From positions 1,364,935 to 1,428,934 of the forward strand of contig NZ_DS990556.1 of assembly GCF_000155635.1 (NCBI RefSeq): a stretch of DNA of 64,000 nt, read 5' to 3'. This document shows, piece after piece, positions 40,316 through 53,554 of this stretch (position 1 is its first letter; each line of letters starts with the position of its first letter). The position numbers and the translations under genes were made by a program. Under the pieces are notes generated by a model. It was not told the DNA's origin, did no database searches, and was given only the letters and a program-made list of their open reading frames with translations. Origin of the DNA: Cyanobium sp. PCC 7001 (lineage in GTDB: Bacteria; Cyanobacteriota; Cyanobacteriia; PCC-6307; Cyanobiaceae).

Positions 40316-42215
40316 GGCGCTCGCCCGCCCCCACCGCCTGCCCGCCCAGCCAGGCCACGGCCTCGTGCAGGAGCAGCGGCGGGGCGAACAGGTACCCCTG
40401 GGCGCTGCGGATGCCCTGCTCCAGCAGCCAGGCGCGCTGCACGGCGGAATCCACCCCCTCCGCCGTGATCGCCAGATCCAGATCCCGGAGCATCAGCACC
40501 ATCCTGCTGAGCAGGGTGCGCGGGGAGCGGCTGCCGGAATCGAGCTGGGCGATGAAGCTGCGGTCGAGCTTCACCCGCTGGATCGGCAGGGAGATCAGCC
40601 GCGCCAGCGACGAATAGCCCGTGCCGAAATCATCGATCGCCACGCTCACCTGCAGGGCGGCCAGGCGCTGCAGGAAGGCATCCACCGCGGCGGAACTCGC
40701 ATGGAAGGCCTCCTCCAGCAGCTCCACCTGCAGGGTCCAGCCGGCGGGCAGGGTGGCGGCCTCCAGGCGTTCCAGCAGCCTGGCGCCGAGGGAGGGGTCG
40801 CTGAGCACGCCGCTGGAGAGGTTCACGCTCATCAGCATCGGAGCGGCCGGCTGGCCCCCCGGGGCCTCGGCCAGCTGGGGCAGGGCCGCCAGGGCCTTCT
40901 CCAGCATCAGCAGATCCACCTCGCCGGTGAGGCCGGCATCGCGGGCCTCTGGAAGGAAGCGGGCCGGCGGCAGCAGCTGGCCCTGATGCTGCCAGCGGGC
41001 CAGGGCCTCGAAGCCGAGGGGCCGGCCGCTGGCGGGGTCCACGATCGGCTGAAACGACGGGGCCAGATCGCGCTCATCGAGGGCGGTGTGGAACTCGGAC
41101 GCGAAGCGGAACCCCCCCAGCGTGGCGCTGCGGCTCTGGGCATCCAGGCCGTGCCAGGCGCAGCCCTGGATGGTGCAGGCCCGCTGCAGGGCCAGCCCCC
41201 CGTCCGCCAGCAGCGCCTGGCTGGATTCGCCGTGACCCCTGGCCACGGCGATGCCCACCGCCATTGCCATCCCCACCGACACATCCCCGACCCGGTGCAG
41301 CTGGCTCACCGCCGTGGTGAGGCGCTGCCCGAGGGCATCGAGCCGCTCCGGCGGCGGCGGATCCGGCCACAGCACCAGCAGGTCCCCCTCCCCGATCCCG
41401 CCGATCGCGCCCCCGGGCGGCAGCACGGCCAGAAGGCGACGCGAGGCCTCCGCCAGGCAGGCCTCCGCCACGGCCGCGCCGAAGGCGGCATTGATGCGCT
41501 CGTGATCCCGCAGCCGGCACCGCACCAGGGCAAAGGGATGACCCGCCGCCTGGGCCACCTTCCGCTCGAGCTGCCGCAGGATCTCCTCCCGGCCCAGCAG
41601 CCCCGGTGAGGCCTGTTCCGCCTCCGCAGGCTCCGCAGCCTGGCTGTGGGACCGGCTGAGTTCTTCGCAGCGGTGGGCCGCTAGAGCGGCCAGGCGCTGC
41701 AGGCTGTCCACCTGCTGGCCATCCAGCTGCCGCGGTTCGTGGCCGAACACACACAGGCTGCCCAGCTGGAAACCGCCGGAGGAGATCAGGGGAAAGCCGG
41801 CATAGAAGCGCACATGGGGTGGCCCCGTGACCAGCGGGTGGGCCTGCGCGCGGGGATCGCTCTGCGCATCGGCCACGATCAGGGGATCGCGGCTGAGAAC
41901 CGTCTGGCCGCAGAGGGAGGCGCCGCGCGGCAGCGAACTGGTGTGCAGTTCCAGCCCCACGCAGCTCCGGAACCGCAGCAGGTCGTGGTCCACCAGGCTG
42001 AGCATGGCGATCTCCGTGCCCGCGCAGCGCCGTGCCAGCTCGCTGATGTGATCGAACACCGGATCGGCACCGGACTGAGGCGGCCCTTCGCTCGCCCCAT
42101 CGCCCGCCAGCTCGGGGAGCCGTTCAGCCGCGTCGGAGGGGATGGCGAGGGGGGGCATGACGGGAGGCCGCATCGCGGAAGCGAGGGCAGGGGCGTGGAC
42201 TGGGCCACCCCACAT
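40305..42215 (-). CDS. GAF - degenerate GGDEF - EAL c-di-GMP protein
   Basis: 636 residues; the ATG at 42215 follows the upstream stop directly (TAGATG). Domains: GAF (~50-190; FDHISELARRCAGTEIAMLSL, LCGQTVLSRDPLIVADA), a GGDEF-like fold (~225-370) with GIGEGDLL in place of GGDEF, and EAL (~385-625). The EAL part keeps FEALARW, SVNLS, AIDDFGTGYSSLARL, KLDRSFI and GIRSAQGYLF, so phosphodiesterase activity is likely, while cyclase activity is not. It probably degrades c-di-GMP in response to a small molecule bound by GAF. Confidence 0.88.
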   Translation of the reverse strand: MWGGPVHAPALASAMRPPVMPPLAIPSDAAERLPELAGDGASEGPPQSGADPVFDHISELARRCAGTEIAMLSLVDHDLLRFRSCVGLELHTSSLPRGASLCGQTVLSRDPLIVADAQSDPRAQAHPLVTGPPHVRFYAGFPLISSGGFQLGSLCVFGHEPRQLDGQQVDSLQRLAALAAHRCEELSRSHSQAAEPAEAEQASPGLLGREEILRQLERKVAQAAGHPFALVRCRLRDHERINAAFGAAVAEACLAEASRRLLAVLPPGGAIGGIGEGDLLVLWPDPPPPERLDALGQRLTTAVSQLHRVGDVSVGMAMAVGIAVARGHGESSQALLADGGLALQRACTIQGCAWHGLDAQSRSATLGGFRFASEFHTALDERDLAPSFQPIVDPASGRPLGFEALARWQHQGQLLPPARFLPEARDAGLTGEVDLLMLEKALAALPQLAEAPGGQPAAPMLMSVNLSSGVLSDPSLGARLLERLEAATLPAGWTLQVELLEEAFHASSAAVDAFLQRLAALQVSVAIDDFGTGYSSLARLISLPIQRVKLDRSFIAQLDSGSRSPRTLLSRMVLMLRDLDLAITAEGVDSAVQRAWLLEQGIRSAQGYLFAPPLLLHEAVAWLGGQAVGAGERPSP

Positions 42216-43085
42216 CTAGCCACCCCCGGGTTCCACCCGGTAGCGGCAGTTCAGGCTGCAGGAGCCACCCGGCTCCACCATCAGGCGGCGGTCGCCGCTG
42301 ATCAGGGCCCCGCGGGGGGCCGTCCAGGGCTCCAGGCACAGCATCGGCCGGGGTGGGTCGGTCCAGAGCACCACCAGATCGAGGGGAGCGCTGGGCTCCA
42401 GGGTCACCGTGCCGCCGCCGCCGGCGTCAAGCAGCCGCACCGGTCCGCGGGGATGGGCCAGCAGGTCCACGCCCTCACCGAGCGCGTCGAGCTGTCCGGC
42501 CAGCGCGGCCGGGGCCATCGTGTGGTGGTCGAAGCCCTCGGCGGGCAGCCCCTCAAGGCGCACGGCCGCCAGATCCGCCACGGCCCAGTAGGGATGGAGC
42601 CCGAAGCTGAAGGGCATCGGATCCTCGCCGGCGTTGCTCACCAACGCCTCGATGGCCAGTTCGCCGGGGGCCAGCCTGTAGTCGAGGCGAAGCCGGAAGC
42701 GGAAGGGATAGGCCGCCAGGGTGTCGGGGTCATGGCCGAGCTCGAGCCGCACGCCCAGGCCATCCTCCAGGGCGGAAAGGCTCCAGGGCCTGTCGCGGGC
42801 GAAGCCGTGCTGGGCCAGGCTGACCTCCCCCTGGGGCAGGCTCAGCCGCCCGGAGGGCACCCCGCCGCAGATCGGGAACAGCACCGGGATTCCTCCCCGC
42901 ACCGACAGGCTCGGATCGGCGAACCGCTCCGCGTCGAAGTAGAGCCAGTCGCGGCCGAGGCTGCTCCAGGCGGTGACCAGGCCACCCCGTTCGGGCACCA
43001 CCCGCAGCACCTCCGCACCGGATGGATCGGTGTACTCCCAGTGCGGATAGGGCTCACGCCGCTGTTGCAGAACCATCGAGAACAA
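42216..43085 (-). CDS. Aldose 1-epimerase / hexose-6-phosphate mutarotase-like protein
   Basis: 289 residues from ATG 43085. It contains GGIPVLFPICGGVPSG, AQHGFARDRPWSL, NAGEDPMPFSFGLHPYW (catalytic His) and LCLEPWTAPRGAL (catalytic Glu), the arrangement of YeaD/galactose-mutarotase-like enzymes. Likely interconverts sugar or sugar-phosphate anomers in central carbon metabolism. Its stop touches the start of the EAL gene. Confidence 0.88.
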   Translation of the reverse strand: MFSMVLQQRREPYPHWEYTDPSGAEVLRVVPERGGLVTAWSSLGRDWLYFDAERFADPSLSVRGGIPVLFPICGGVPSGRLSLPQGEVSLAQHGFARDRPWSLSALEDGLGVRLELGHDPDTLAAYPFRFRLRLDYRLAPGELAIEALVSNAGEDPMPFSFGLHPYWAVADLAAVRLEGLPAEGFDHHTMAPAALAGQLDALGEGVDLLAHPRGPVRLLDAGGGGTVTLEPSAPLDLVVLWTDPPRPMLCLEPWTAPRGALISGDRRLMVEPGGSCSLNCRYRVEPGGG

Positions 43086-43161
43086 CGATCGCCGGGGCGG
43101 CGGCGTGATGGAGTGGGGCGTGATGGAGTGGTGGCGTGAAGAGCGCCGAGAGATGCGGAGC

Positions 43162-43344
43162 TCAGCTGTGCTGGCGGAGGATCTCCGTGCAGGTGGTCAC
43201 GCACTCGCCATCATCGATGGAGCAGGTGGTGATGCACTCGAAATAGGCCTCCACCGGATCATGGTCCGCCGGGGGGAAGGCGCTGGAGGGTGGATGGTCG
43301 GTGAGGGGATCGGCTGCGGTGTTGTAGCCGTGGGAAGCCGTCAT
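43162..43344 (-). CDS. Small four-cysteine cyanobacterial protein
   Basis: 60 residues from ATG 43344: MTASHGYNTAADPL, then DPVEAYFECITTCSIDDGECVTTCTEILRQ. Two CxxxC pairs spaced by SIDDGE suggest a helical hairpin held by disulphides or a metal. I recall similar small proteins (YFECITEC...CTEEL) from Synechococcus genomes. Function unknown; 76 bp upstream of the mutarotase gene's start. Confidence 0.6.
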   Translation of the reverse strand: MTASHGYNTAADPLTDHPPSSAFPPADHDPVEAYFECITTCSIDDGECVTTCTEILRQHS

Positions 43345-43466
43345 GGCGTCGGTGGGATGAATGTTCTTTGACCGTATGAAGGTCCCCTCAGGCAGGCAAG
43401 CAGGTTGAGCAGGGATACCCATGCAACGATTGCGAGGTGTGAAGTAAGGCCTCTGCGGCCGCGCCG

Positions 43467-43492
43467 ATGCCCCTGTCTGATGCCCCTGTCTG
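43467..43492 (+). repeat. 13-bp tandem duplication at a gene start
   Basis: ATGCCCCTGTCTG is repeated twice in direct succession. The second copy gives the start MPLSELD of the next gene; the first gives an eight-codon upstream frame ending TGA at 43491-43493. Confidence 0.75.
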
Positions 43493-43995
43493 AGCTCGAC
43501 GCCGCCGCGATCCTGGAGCTGGAGCGGCACAGCCGCACCCACGGGTCGGGGCTGGATGCGGAGGCCCTGCGTGGCGGCTGGCGCTTGCAGCGGCTCTGGG
43601 ATCGCCAGGCCCGGCCGATGCAGGCCGCGGCGGCACTGCTGCGGCCCCTCGCCGCCAGCCTCAGCCTGACCCCTGGCAGCAACGGCGAGCTGGCCGTACG
43701 CAACAGCGTGGGGCTCGGGAGCCTGGAGCTGCGCTTCGAGGGCGGTGGCGAGCTGCGCGGCCGGCGGCCCCTGCTGGTGTTCTGGTTCGATCGCCTCGAG
43801 ATGCGGCTGGCGGGGCGGCGGCTGTGGCAGCGCCCTCTGGCCCGACCGGCCGAGCGTTCCCTGCCCTTCTTCGCCCTGATCGCCAGCCGGCAGGAGGGGG
43901 AGGAGGCCTGGCTGGTGGCCCGCGGCCGGGGCGGCGGGCTGGCCCTCTGGTGGCGGGAACCGCTCAGCAGATCCGGGGCAGCAGTTCGCCGCTGA
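43480..43995 (+). CDS. Hypothetical soluble protein
   Basis: 171 residues from ATG 43480. It contains SLTPGSNGELAVRNSVGLGSLELRF, RPLLVFWFDRLEMRLAGR and FFALIASRQEGEEAWLVARG, ending with GGGLALWWREP. The beta-strand-rich pattern suggests a single compact domain. Not recognised; probably cyanobacterium-specific. Its end overlaps the convergent hypE by 32 bp, and a 13-bp duplication surrounds its start. Confidence 0.6.
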   Translation: MPLSELDAAAILELERHSRTHGSGLDAEALRGGWRLQRLWDRQARPMQAAAALLRPLAASLSLTPGSNGELAVRNSVGLGSLELRFEGGGELRGRRPLLVFWFDRLEMRLAGRRLWQRPLARPAERSLPFFALIASRQEGEEAWLVARGRGGGLALWWREPLSRSGAAVRR

Positions 43996-45013
43996 GGGGC
44001 ACCAGCAGCCGCTCGGTGCCCAGGGCCGTGGTGAGCAGCACCCGCGGACTGCGGTGAGCCGGGCGCACCTCGCCGATCCAGGCCCCACCTCCGGCCGCGA
44101 GCAACGGTTCCACCAGGGCCCGCTGCTCCGGTGCCACCACCGCCACCAGCCGCCCTTCGTTGGCCAGGTGCAGGGGCTCGAAGCCGAGCACCGCGCAGGT
44201 GCTGGCCACCGCCGGGAGCACCGGCAGACGGTGCTCCTCGATGGCGATCTCCACCCGGGCCGCAACGGCCAGCTCCTGCAGGGCGCTGGCCAGCCCGCCC
44301 CGTGTGAGATCCCGCAGGCAGTGGGGCACCGCCCCGGCCGCCAGCAGCTGCTCCACCAGAGGCCAGAGCGGAGCGCAGTCGCTGAGCACGGGCGGCTCCA
44401 ACCGCAGGCCGTGGCGGGCGGCGAGGATCGCCACCCCGTGGCGGCCCAGATCGCCGCTCACCAGCACCTGATCCCCCGGGCGGATCGCGGTGGGATCGAT
44501 GGCGCTGGAACCGGTTGCCGCAGCACTGCCCCGTGCGGAATCGCACAGCGTGCCGATGCCACTGGTGGTGATGAAGATGCCGTCGGCCTTGCCCCGCTCC
44601 ACCACCTTGGTGTCACCGGTCACGATCGCCACGCCGCACTCTCTGGCCGCGGCCGCCATCGAGGCCACCAGCCGCCGCAGCAGCGCCAGGGGCAGCCCCT
44701 CCTCCAGGATCAGCCCGACGCTGATCCACAGGGGGCGGGCCCCGGCCATGGCCAGGTCGTTGGCGGTGCCCACCACCGCCAGCCGGCCGATGTCACCGCC
44801 CGGAAACTCCAGCGGCTGCACCACGTAGCCATCGGTGCTGAAGGCCAGCCGGCCATGGGGCAGGGCCAGGCTGGCGGCATCGTGCAGCACCTGTTGCGGA
44901 TCGGTGTACAGGGCACGCAGCTCCTGATCGATCAGTCGCTGCATCAGGGTGCCGCCACCGCCGTGGGCCAGCTGGATGCAGGCATCCCCGTCCAGGGGCA
45001 GGGAACCGCTCAC
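43964..45013 (-). CDS. hypE: Hydrogenase maturation protein HypE
   Basis: 349 residues, GTG start overlapping the hypD stop (GTGA). Typical beginning IQLAHGGGGTLMQRLIDQEL, then ATPase/PurM-like blocks FSTDGYVVQPLEFPGGDIG, GTANDLAMAGARP and TGDTKVVERGKADG, and the obligatory C-terminal PRIC whose Cys carries the thiocyanate. It dehydrates the carbamoyl group from HypF to make the CN ligands of the NiFe centre. Last gene of the hyp operon. Confidence 0.97.
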   Translation of the reverse strand: MSGSLPLDGDACIQLAHGGGGTLMQRLIDQELRALYTDPQQVLHDAASLALPHGRLAFSTDGYVVQPLEFPGGDIGRLAVVGTANDLAMAGARPLWISVGLILEEGLPLALLRRLVASMAAAARECGVAIVTGDTKVVERGKADGIFITTSGIGTLCDSARGSAAATGSSAIDPTAIRPGDQVLVSGDLGRHGVAILAARHGLRLEPPVLSDCAPLWPLVEQLLAAGAVPHCLRDLTRGGLASALQELAVAARVEIAIEEHRLPVLPAVASTCAVLGFEPLHLANEGRLVAVVAPEQRALVEPLLAAGGGAWIGEVRPAHRSPRVLLTTALGTERLLVPLSGELLPRIC

Positions 45014-46155
45014 AGGGCGGGTGCTGCGGCTGCGACGGTCGTCGCCTCGGCGCTGCGGTAGCGGTGGTAGGCCGCGCAAGCCCCCTCGCTCGACACCATC
45101 GGCGCCCCCAGTGGATGCTCCGGCCGGCAGCGCCCCCCGAAGGCGGGGCAGTCGGTGGGCACGGCCCGCCCCTGCAGGATCTGGCCGGCGATGCACGCCG
45201 ATGGGCCATCACCGAAGCCGTCGCCCGAGGTGCTGTTCACACCGCCGAAGCCTGGCGCCTCGCCGCAGAACCCACCGAAGCGGCGGCGGGCATCGAGATC
45301 CGCGTAGGCGGGCCGCAGCCCCAGACCGCCGCCCGGGATCACCCCCAGGCCGCGCCACGGCTGATCCACCACCGCGAACACCTCCTCCAGCAAGGCCCTG
45401 GCCCCGGGATTGCCGTGCTCGCGCACCACCTGGCCATAGGCGTTCACCACCGCCGGGGTGCCCGCCTCCAGCAGCTGCACGCAGCGCCACAGCCCCAGCA
45501 GCAGGTCCTCGGGCTCGAATCCCGTGGCCACCACCGGCACGCCGTGGCCGGCGGCCAGGGGCTCCAGCTCCTGCAGGCCCATCACCGTGCACACGTGGCC
45601 CGCCGCCAGGAAACCCTGCACCTGGTTGCCGGGAGCCTCGAGAATCGCCGCCATCGCCGGTGGCACCCGCACGTGGGCGTTGAGCAGCGAGAGGTTGGAC
45701 AGGCCGAGGCTCAGGGCCTGCCGGGCCAGCAGGGCCGTGGCCGGGGCCGTGGTCTCGAAGCCCACCGCCAGGAACACCACCTGGCGCCCGGGGTTCTCCC
45801 GGGCCAGGCCGATCGCCTGCAGCGGCGAGGTGAGCAGGCGCACGTCGCCGCCGGCCGCCCGCGCTCCCAGCAGGTCGTCGCCGGGCGCGCTGCCGGGCAC
45901 CCGCAGCATGTCGCCGTAGGAGCAGAGGATCACGTCGGGGCGGCGGGCCAGCGCCAGGGCCGCATCCAGGGTGGCGGCGGGGGTGACGCACACCGGACAG
46001 CCCGGGCCGTGGATCAGCCGCAGACCCTCCGGCAGCAGCTGGTCGAGGCCCCAGCGCACGATGGCGTGGGTCTGACCGCCGCACACCTCCATCAGCGTCC
46101 AGGGCCTGGTCACGCTGGCCCGCAGCCGTTCGGCCAGCTCGGCGACCCGGCTCAC
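45010..46155 (-). CDS. hypD: Hydrogenase maturation protein HypD
   Basis: 381 residues from GTG 46155, overlapping the stop of the upstream gene (GTGA). Conserved: MEVCGGQTHAIVRWGLDQLLP, HGPGCPVCVTP, VGFETTAPATALL, and near the C-terminus CPAFGGRCRPEHPLGAPMVS with EGACAAYHRY, including the Cys ligands of the [4Fe-4S] cluster. With HypC it forms the scaffold where Fe(CN)2CO is assembled. Length as usual for the family. Confidence 0.97.
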   Translation of the reverse strand: MSRVAELAERLRASVTRPWTLMEVCGGQTHAIVRWGLDQLLPEGLRLIHGPGCPVCVTPAATLDAALALARRPDVILCSYGDMLRVPGSAPGDDLLGARAAGGDVRLLTSPLQAIGLARENPGRQVVFLAVGFETTAPATALLARQALSLGLSNLSLLNAHVRVPPAMAAILEAPGNQVQGFLAAGHVCTVMGLQELEPLAAGHGVPVVATGFEPEDLLLGLWRCVQLLEAGTPAVVNAYGQVVREHGNPGARALLEEVFAVVDQPWRGLGVIPGGGLGLRPAYADLDARRRFGGFCGEAPGFGGVNSTSGDGFGDGPSACIAGQILQGRAVPTDCPAFGGRCRPEHPLGAPMVSSEGACAAYHRYRSAEATTVAAAAPAL

Positions 46156-47194
46156 CAGGCCCCCGGGACCGGGATGGGCTCAGCCGGCCGGTAGCTCTGG
46201 ATGGCCCGCATGTACTGGGCCCGCTCGTACTCCTCGGGGTCGGGGCACTGGGCCTGGCTCATGCAGCCGATCAGCTCGCTGACGCTGGCCACGTCGTGCT
46301 CCATCAGCCAGGTGGCCAGCTCGTCCTCCAGCCCCCGCAGCCGCTCCGGACCGTGGCGCAGCAGAGCTGCGACCACCTGGGTGGCGCAGGCCCCCGCCAT
46401 CAGCAGCCGCACCACGTCGGTGCCGCGGTGCACACCACCGCTGCCGATCAGATCCACGTCCATGCGGCCGTGCAGCAGGGCGATCCAGCGCATCGGCAGG
46501 CGCAGATCGTGGGGGGTGCTGAGCAGCAGGTTGGGCCGCACCGTCATCTCCTCGATGTCGATATCGGGCTGATAGAAGCGGTTGAACAGCACCAGCCCCT
46601 GGGCGCCGGCCGCCGCCACCCGCCGCGCCATGGCACTGATGTTGGTGAAGAAGGGGCCCAGCTTCACCGCCAGCGGCAGCGCCACCTCGGCGCGCACCTC
46701 GCGCACGATCTCCTCCACCTCCGCCTCGATCGCGGCGCTGGAGAGCTCCGGATCGGTGGGCAGCACATAGATGTTGAGTTCGAGGGCGGAGGCCCCGGCG
46801 GCCTCGATGCGGCGGGCCGTCTCCACCCAGCTGCCTGCGCGGCTGCCGTTGAGGCTGGCGATCACGGGAATGGCGAGCCGCCGGCGGGCCTGCTCGATCA
46901 GCCGCAGGTAGGGATCGGCACCGCCATGGGCCGCGGCCAGCTCGGGCAGGTAGCTGAGGGCCTCGCCGTAGCTCTCGCTGCCCTGCTGCACGTGCCAGTG
47001 CAGGGCCAGTTGCTCCCGCTCGATCTGCTCCTCGAACAGGGAGTGGAGCACGATCGCGGCGGCGCCGGCCCGCTCCAGGGCCTCCAGCTGAGACACGGTT
47101 TCGCTGAGGGGGCCGGCCGCCCCCACCACCAGGGGCGTGCGCAGCGGCAGACCCAGGTAGCGGGTGGAGAGGTCGGGGGTGAGGGTGGAGAAGG

Positions 47195-47198
<4 letters not shown>
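46152..47198 (-). CDS. Dihydroorotate-dehydrogenase-like protein
   Basis: 348 residues from ATG 47198, overlapping the nifJ stop (ATGA). TIM-barrel flavoprotein: LSTRYLGLPLRTPLVVGAAGP, PVIASLNGSRAGSWVETARR, LELNIYVLPTDPEL, AVKLGPFFTNISAMAR, LIGSGGVHRGTDVVRLLMAG. This subfamily often follows nifJ in cyanobacteria; whether it makes orotate or uses another acceptor is unclear because it differs from canonical PyrD. Its place between nifJ and hypD suggests co-expression with fermentation and hydrogenase genes. Confidence 0.88.
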
Positions 47199-50871
<3,673 letters not shown>

Positions 50872-50875
<4 letters not shown>

Positions 50876-51081
50876 GGCCGTTCCTCCCGGGGCAGGGGCT
50901 CCTCCACCAGGGCGAGGGCGACCCCCACGTGCACGAGCACGCGATCGCCCACCACCGCCTCGGGCAGGCAGGCCAGGCTCACCTGCTGGCGCACGCCACC
51001 GAAGTCCACCTCCGCGCTCCGCCAGAGGGGATCCTCGGCATCAACGATGTCCAGGATCAGGCCCGCAGTGGCCAGGCACAT
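50872..51081 (-). CDS. hypC: Hydrogenase maturation chaperone HypC
   Basis: 69 residues from ATG 51081: MCLATAGLILDIV with the essential Cys2, then EVDFGGVRQQVSLACLPEAVVGDRVLVHVGVAL, the HypC beta-barrel. It carries the Fe(CN)2CO moiety to the large-subunit precursor. The start lies 41 bp inside the hypF end, and its stop overlaps nifJ. Confidence 0.95.
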
Positions 51082-53554
51082 GGGGTGCCGGAGCGGCTGC
51101 CTCCGTTCTAGAAACGCGCGGCAGAACTGCCCACAGCTGGCCGAGGGCGAGGCCGCCGTCGTTGCAGGGCAGCTGCTCGCTCCAGCAGGGCTGCAGGCCG
51201 GCGCGGCGCAGACCAGCGATGCAACCCTCCAGCAGCAGGGCGTTCTGGAAGCAGCCGCCGGCCAGGGCCACCCGGCGGCAGCCGCTCAGCTCGGCCGCCC
51301 GCGCCGCTGCCGCCACCAGCGAGGCCGTGAGCGCGTGGTGAAAGCCTGACGCCAGGGACTCCGGTGCCGCCTCGGCAGCCAGGGCATCGAGCAGCCGGCG
51401 CAGCAGAGGCTCCCAGTCGAGCCAGCCCAGAGGCAGATCGGGGGCCTCGGCCGGCGGCACGGGCACCAGGGGCAGCAACGCCCCCACAGGCTCTTCTGCC
51501 GCCAGTGACGGGTTCTCCGCCGCCTGGTCCCGGCGCCGCGCCAGCCCCTCCAGCCGCAGCCCCGCCTCCCCCTCGTAGCTCTGCTCCTGCAGCACGTCCA
51601 GCAGCGAGGCCACCGCATCGAACAGGCGCCCCAGGGCAGTGGTGCGGGGAGCGTTGCAGCCGCCGGCCACCGCCGCCGCCAGCAGCTGGCGCTCGGCGGG
51701 GCTGAAGGCCCCCCGGCAGGCAGCGGCGCCCGGGTGGTGCAGCAGGGCGGGATCAGCCGCCAACAGCAGCCCCAGGGCGGTGCGGCGGCACTCGCGCATC
51801 GCCCGCTCGCCCCCCGGCAGGGGCCAGGGCCGCAGGCAGGCCAGGCGCTGCGCTGCGCCGGCGCCGTCGAGCAGCAGCAGTTCACCGCCCCAGAGCTGGG
51901 GGCCGGGCCCGGGGCCGTAGCCCAGGCCGTCGGCGGCCCACACCAGCAGGGGGCCCGCCAGGCCGTGCTCCGCCGCCACCGCCAGCCCATGGGCCCGGTG
52001 GTGCTGCACGTGCTGCAGGGCCGTCCCGTAGCGCTGCGCCAGCCGTGCCGCCAGGGCGGTGCCCACGTAGCCGGGATGGGCATCGGCCACCAGCAAGGGC
52101 GCTGAAGCTCCAACCGGCGAATCTCCATCCGGTGGAGCTCCGCCCAGCCCCAATGTCTGCAGCAGCTCATCGAGCCCCTGCTCCACCGCCCGCTGCTGGC
52201 GGGCTCCGGCCAGGTCCCCCTGGTAGGGCGCCACCCAGATCTGCCCGCCACGGGCCAGGGCCGGGGCGGCCTTGAGGTCGCCGCCCAGGGCGAGGGCGGC
52301 GTGATCGGCCGGTGGTGGCAGCGGCAGATCCAGGGCGGCCGGGGCATGGCCGCGGGCCCGGCGCAGAAGCACGGGCCGGCCGTCGATCAGCTGGACCAGG
52401 GAGTCGTCGAGGGGGCGGGCGATGGGGCGGTTGTGCAGCAGGAAGGCGTCGGCAATGCCCGCCAGCCGCTGCCGCGCCTCGAGCGGATCGATGCAGAGGG
52501 GCTCACCGCTGGGGTTGCCGCTGGTGGCCACCAGGGGACGGCCCACCGCCGCCACCAGCAGCCGGTGCAGCGGCGAGGCGGGCAGCATCACCCCCAGGGC
52601 CGGACTGCCGGGAGCCACCGCCTCGGCCACGACCATCGCGGCCGGCCCCTGGAGCGCCTGCGGATCGTGGCGGCGGCGCAGCAGCACGATCGGGGCGGCC
52701 GGTGAGCGCAGCAGCCGGATCTCCGCCTCGCCGATCCGCACCTGGGGCTCCAGCCAAGCCGGATCGGCCACCAGCAGGGCAAAGGGCTTGGCCGGCCGGC
52801 TCTTGCGCCGCCGCAGCCGCTGCACTGCCTCCTGCCGGGTGGCCTCCACCAGCAGCTGGAAGCCGCCCACGCCCTGCAGGGCCAGGATTCCGCCGGCGCG
52901 CAGCAGATCTGCCGCCGCAGCGATCGGGTCCCGCCCCGCCGGGAGCGTGTCCGGAGCAGCGGCGAGCAGCTGCAGCCGCGGCCCGCAGGCGGGGCAGCCG
53001 ATGGTTTCGGCGTGGAAGCGGCGGTCGGCGGGATCCTCGAACTCGCTGCGGCAGGCGGCACACAGGGGGAAGGCCGCCAGGGTGGTGTGGGCCCGGGCGA
53101 AGGGCTCGGCGGTGGCGATCGAGTAGCGCGGGCCGCAGGCCGCGCAGCTGATGAAGGGGTAGCCGTGGCGGCGGTCGGTCGGATCGGCCAGCTCCGCCAG
53201 GCAGGCCGGGCAGGGCGCCCGATCGGCCACCAGGGCCTGGGCGATCAGGCCGGCACCAAGGGGCCGGGGGGCCGCCGCGGCGATGCGCACCGCCCGCGGC
53301 GGACGGGACAAGGGCGGCAACCATCGGGGCTGCAGCGGCTCCAGCCGTGCCGGTGCGGGCAGCTCGCTGCCGAGGCGGCCCAGAAACTGCTCCAGGGCCG
53401 GGCGTTCCCCCTGCAGATCCACCCGCACCGCACCCGCCACGTTCTCCACCTCCCCCACCAGATCCAGCGCCCGGGCGAGGCGGTGCACGAACGGCCGGAA
53501 GCCCACCCCCTGCACGGTGCCGCGGCAGTGCAGCAGCAGCCGGGCTGGACTCAA
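51041..53554 (-). CDS. hypF: Carbamoyltransferase HypF
   Basis: 837 residues; TTG start overlapping the hypB stop (TTGA). Domains: acylphosphatase (CRGTVQGVGFRPFVHRLA), two zinc fingers (CPACLAELADPTDRRHGYPF with SCAACG; CAACRSEFEDPADRRFHAET with GCPACG), YrdC-like (KSRPAKPFALLV), and the Kae1-like domain (QHHRAHGLAVAAEHGL, VALAGGCFQNALLLE). It transfers the carbamoyl group from carbamoyl phosphate to HypE. The C-terminal tail after LWAVLPR overlaps hypC and is probably variable. Confidence 0.96.
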   Translation of the reverse strand: MSPARLLLHCRGTVQGVGFRPFVHRLARALDLVGEVENVAGAVRVDLQGERPALEQFLGRLGSELPAPARLEPLQPRWLPPLSRPPRAVRIAAAAPRPLGAGLIAQALVADRAPCPACLAELADPTDRRHGYPFISCAACGPRYSIATAEPFARAHTTLAAFPLCAACRSEFEDPADRRFHAETIGCPACGPRLQLLAAAPDTLPAGRDPIAAAADLLRAGGILALQGVGGFQLLVEATRQEAVQRLRRRKSRPAKPFALLVADPAWLEPQVRIGEAEIRLLRSPAAPIVLLRRRHDPQALQGPAAMVVAEAVAPGSPALGVMLPASPLHRLLVAAVGRPLVATSGNPSGEPLCIDPLEARQRLAGIADAFLLHNRPIARPLDDSLVQLIDGRPVLLRRARGHAPAALDLPLPPPADHAALALGGDLKAAPALARGGQIWVAPYQGDLAGARQQRAVEQGLDELLQTLGLGGAPPDGDSPVGASAPLLVADAHPGYVGTALAARLAQRYGTALQHVQHHRAHGLAVAAEHGLAGPLLVWAADGLGYGPGPGPQLWGGELLLLDGAGAAQRLACLRPWPLPGGERAMRECRRTALGLLLAADPALLHHPGAAACRGAFSPAERQLLAAAVAGGCNAPRTTALGRLFDAVASLLDVLQEQSYEGEAGLRLEGLARRRDQAAENPSLAAEEPVGALLPLVPVPPAEAPDLPLGWLDWEPLLRRLLDALAAEAAPESLASGFHHALTASLVAAAARAAELSGCRRVALAGGCFQNALLLEGCIAGLRRAGLQPCWSEQLPCNDGGLALGQLWAVLPRVSRTEAAAPAPHVPGHCGPDPGHR

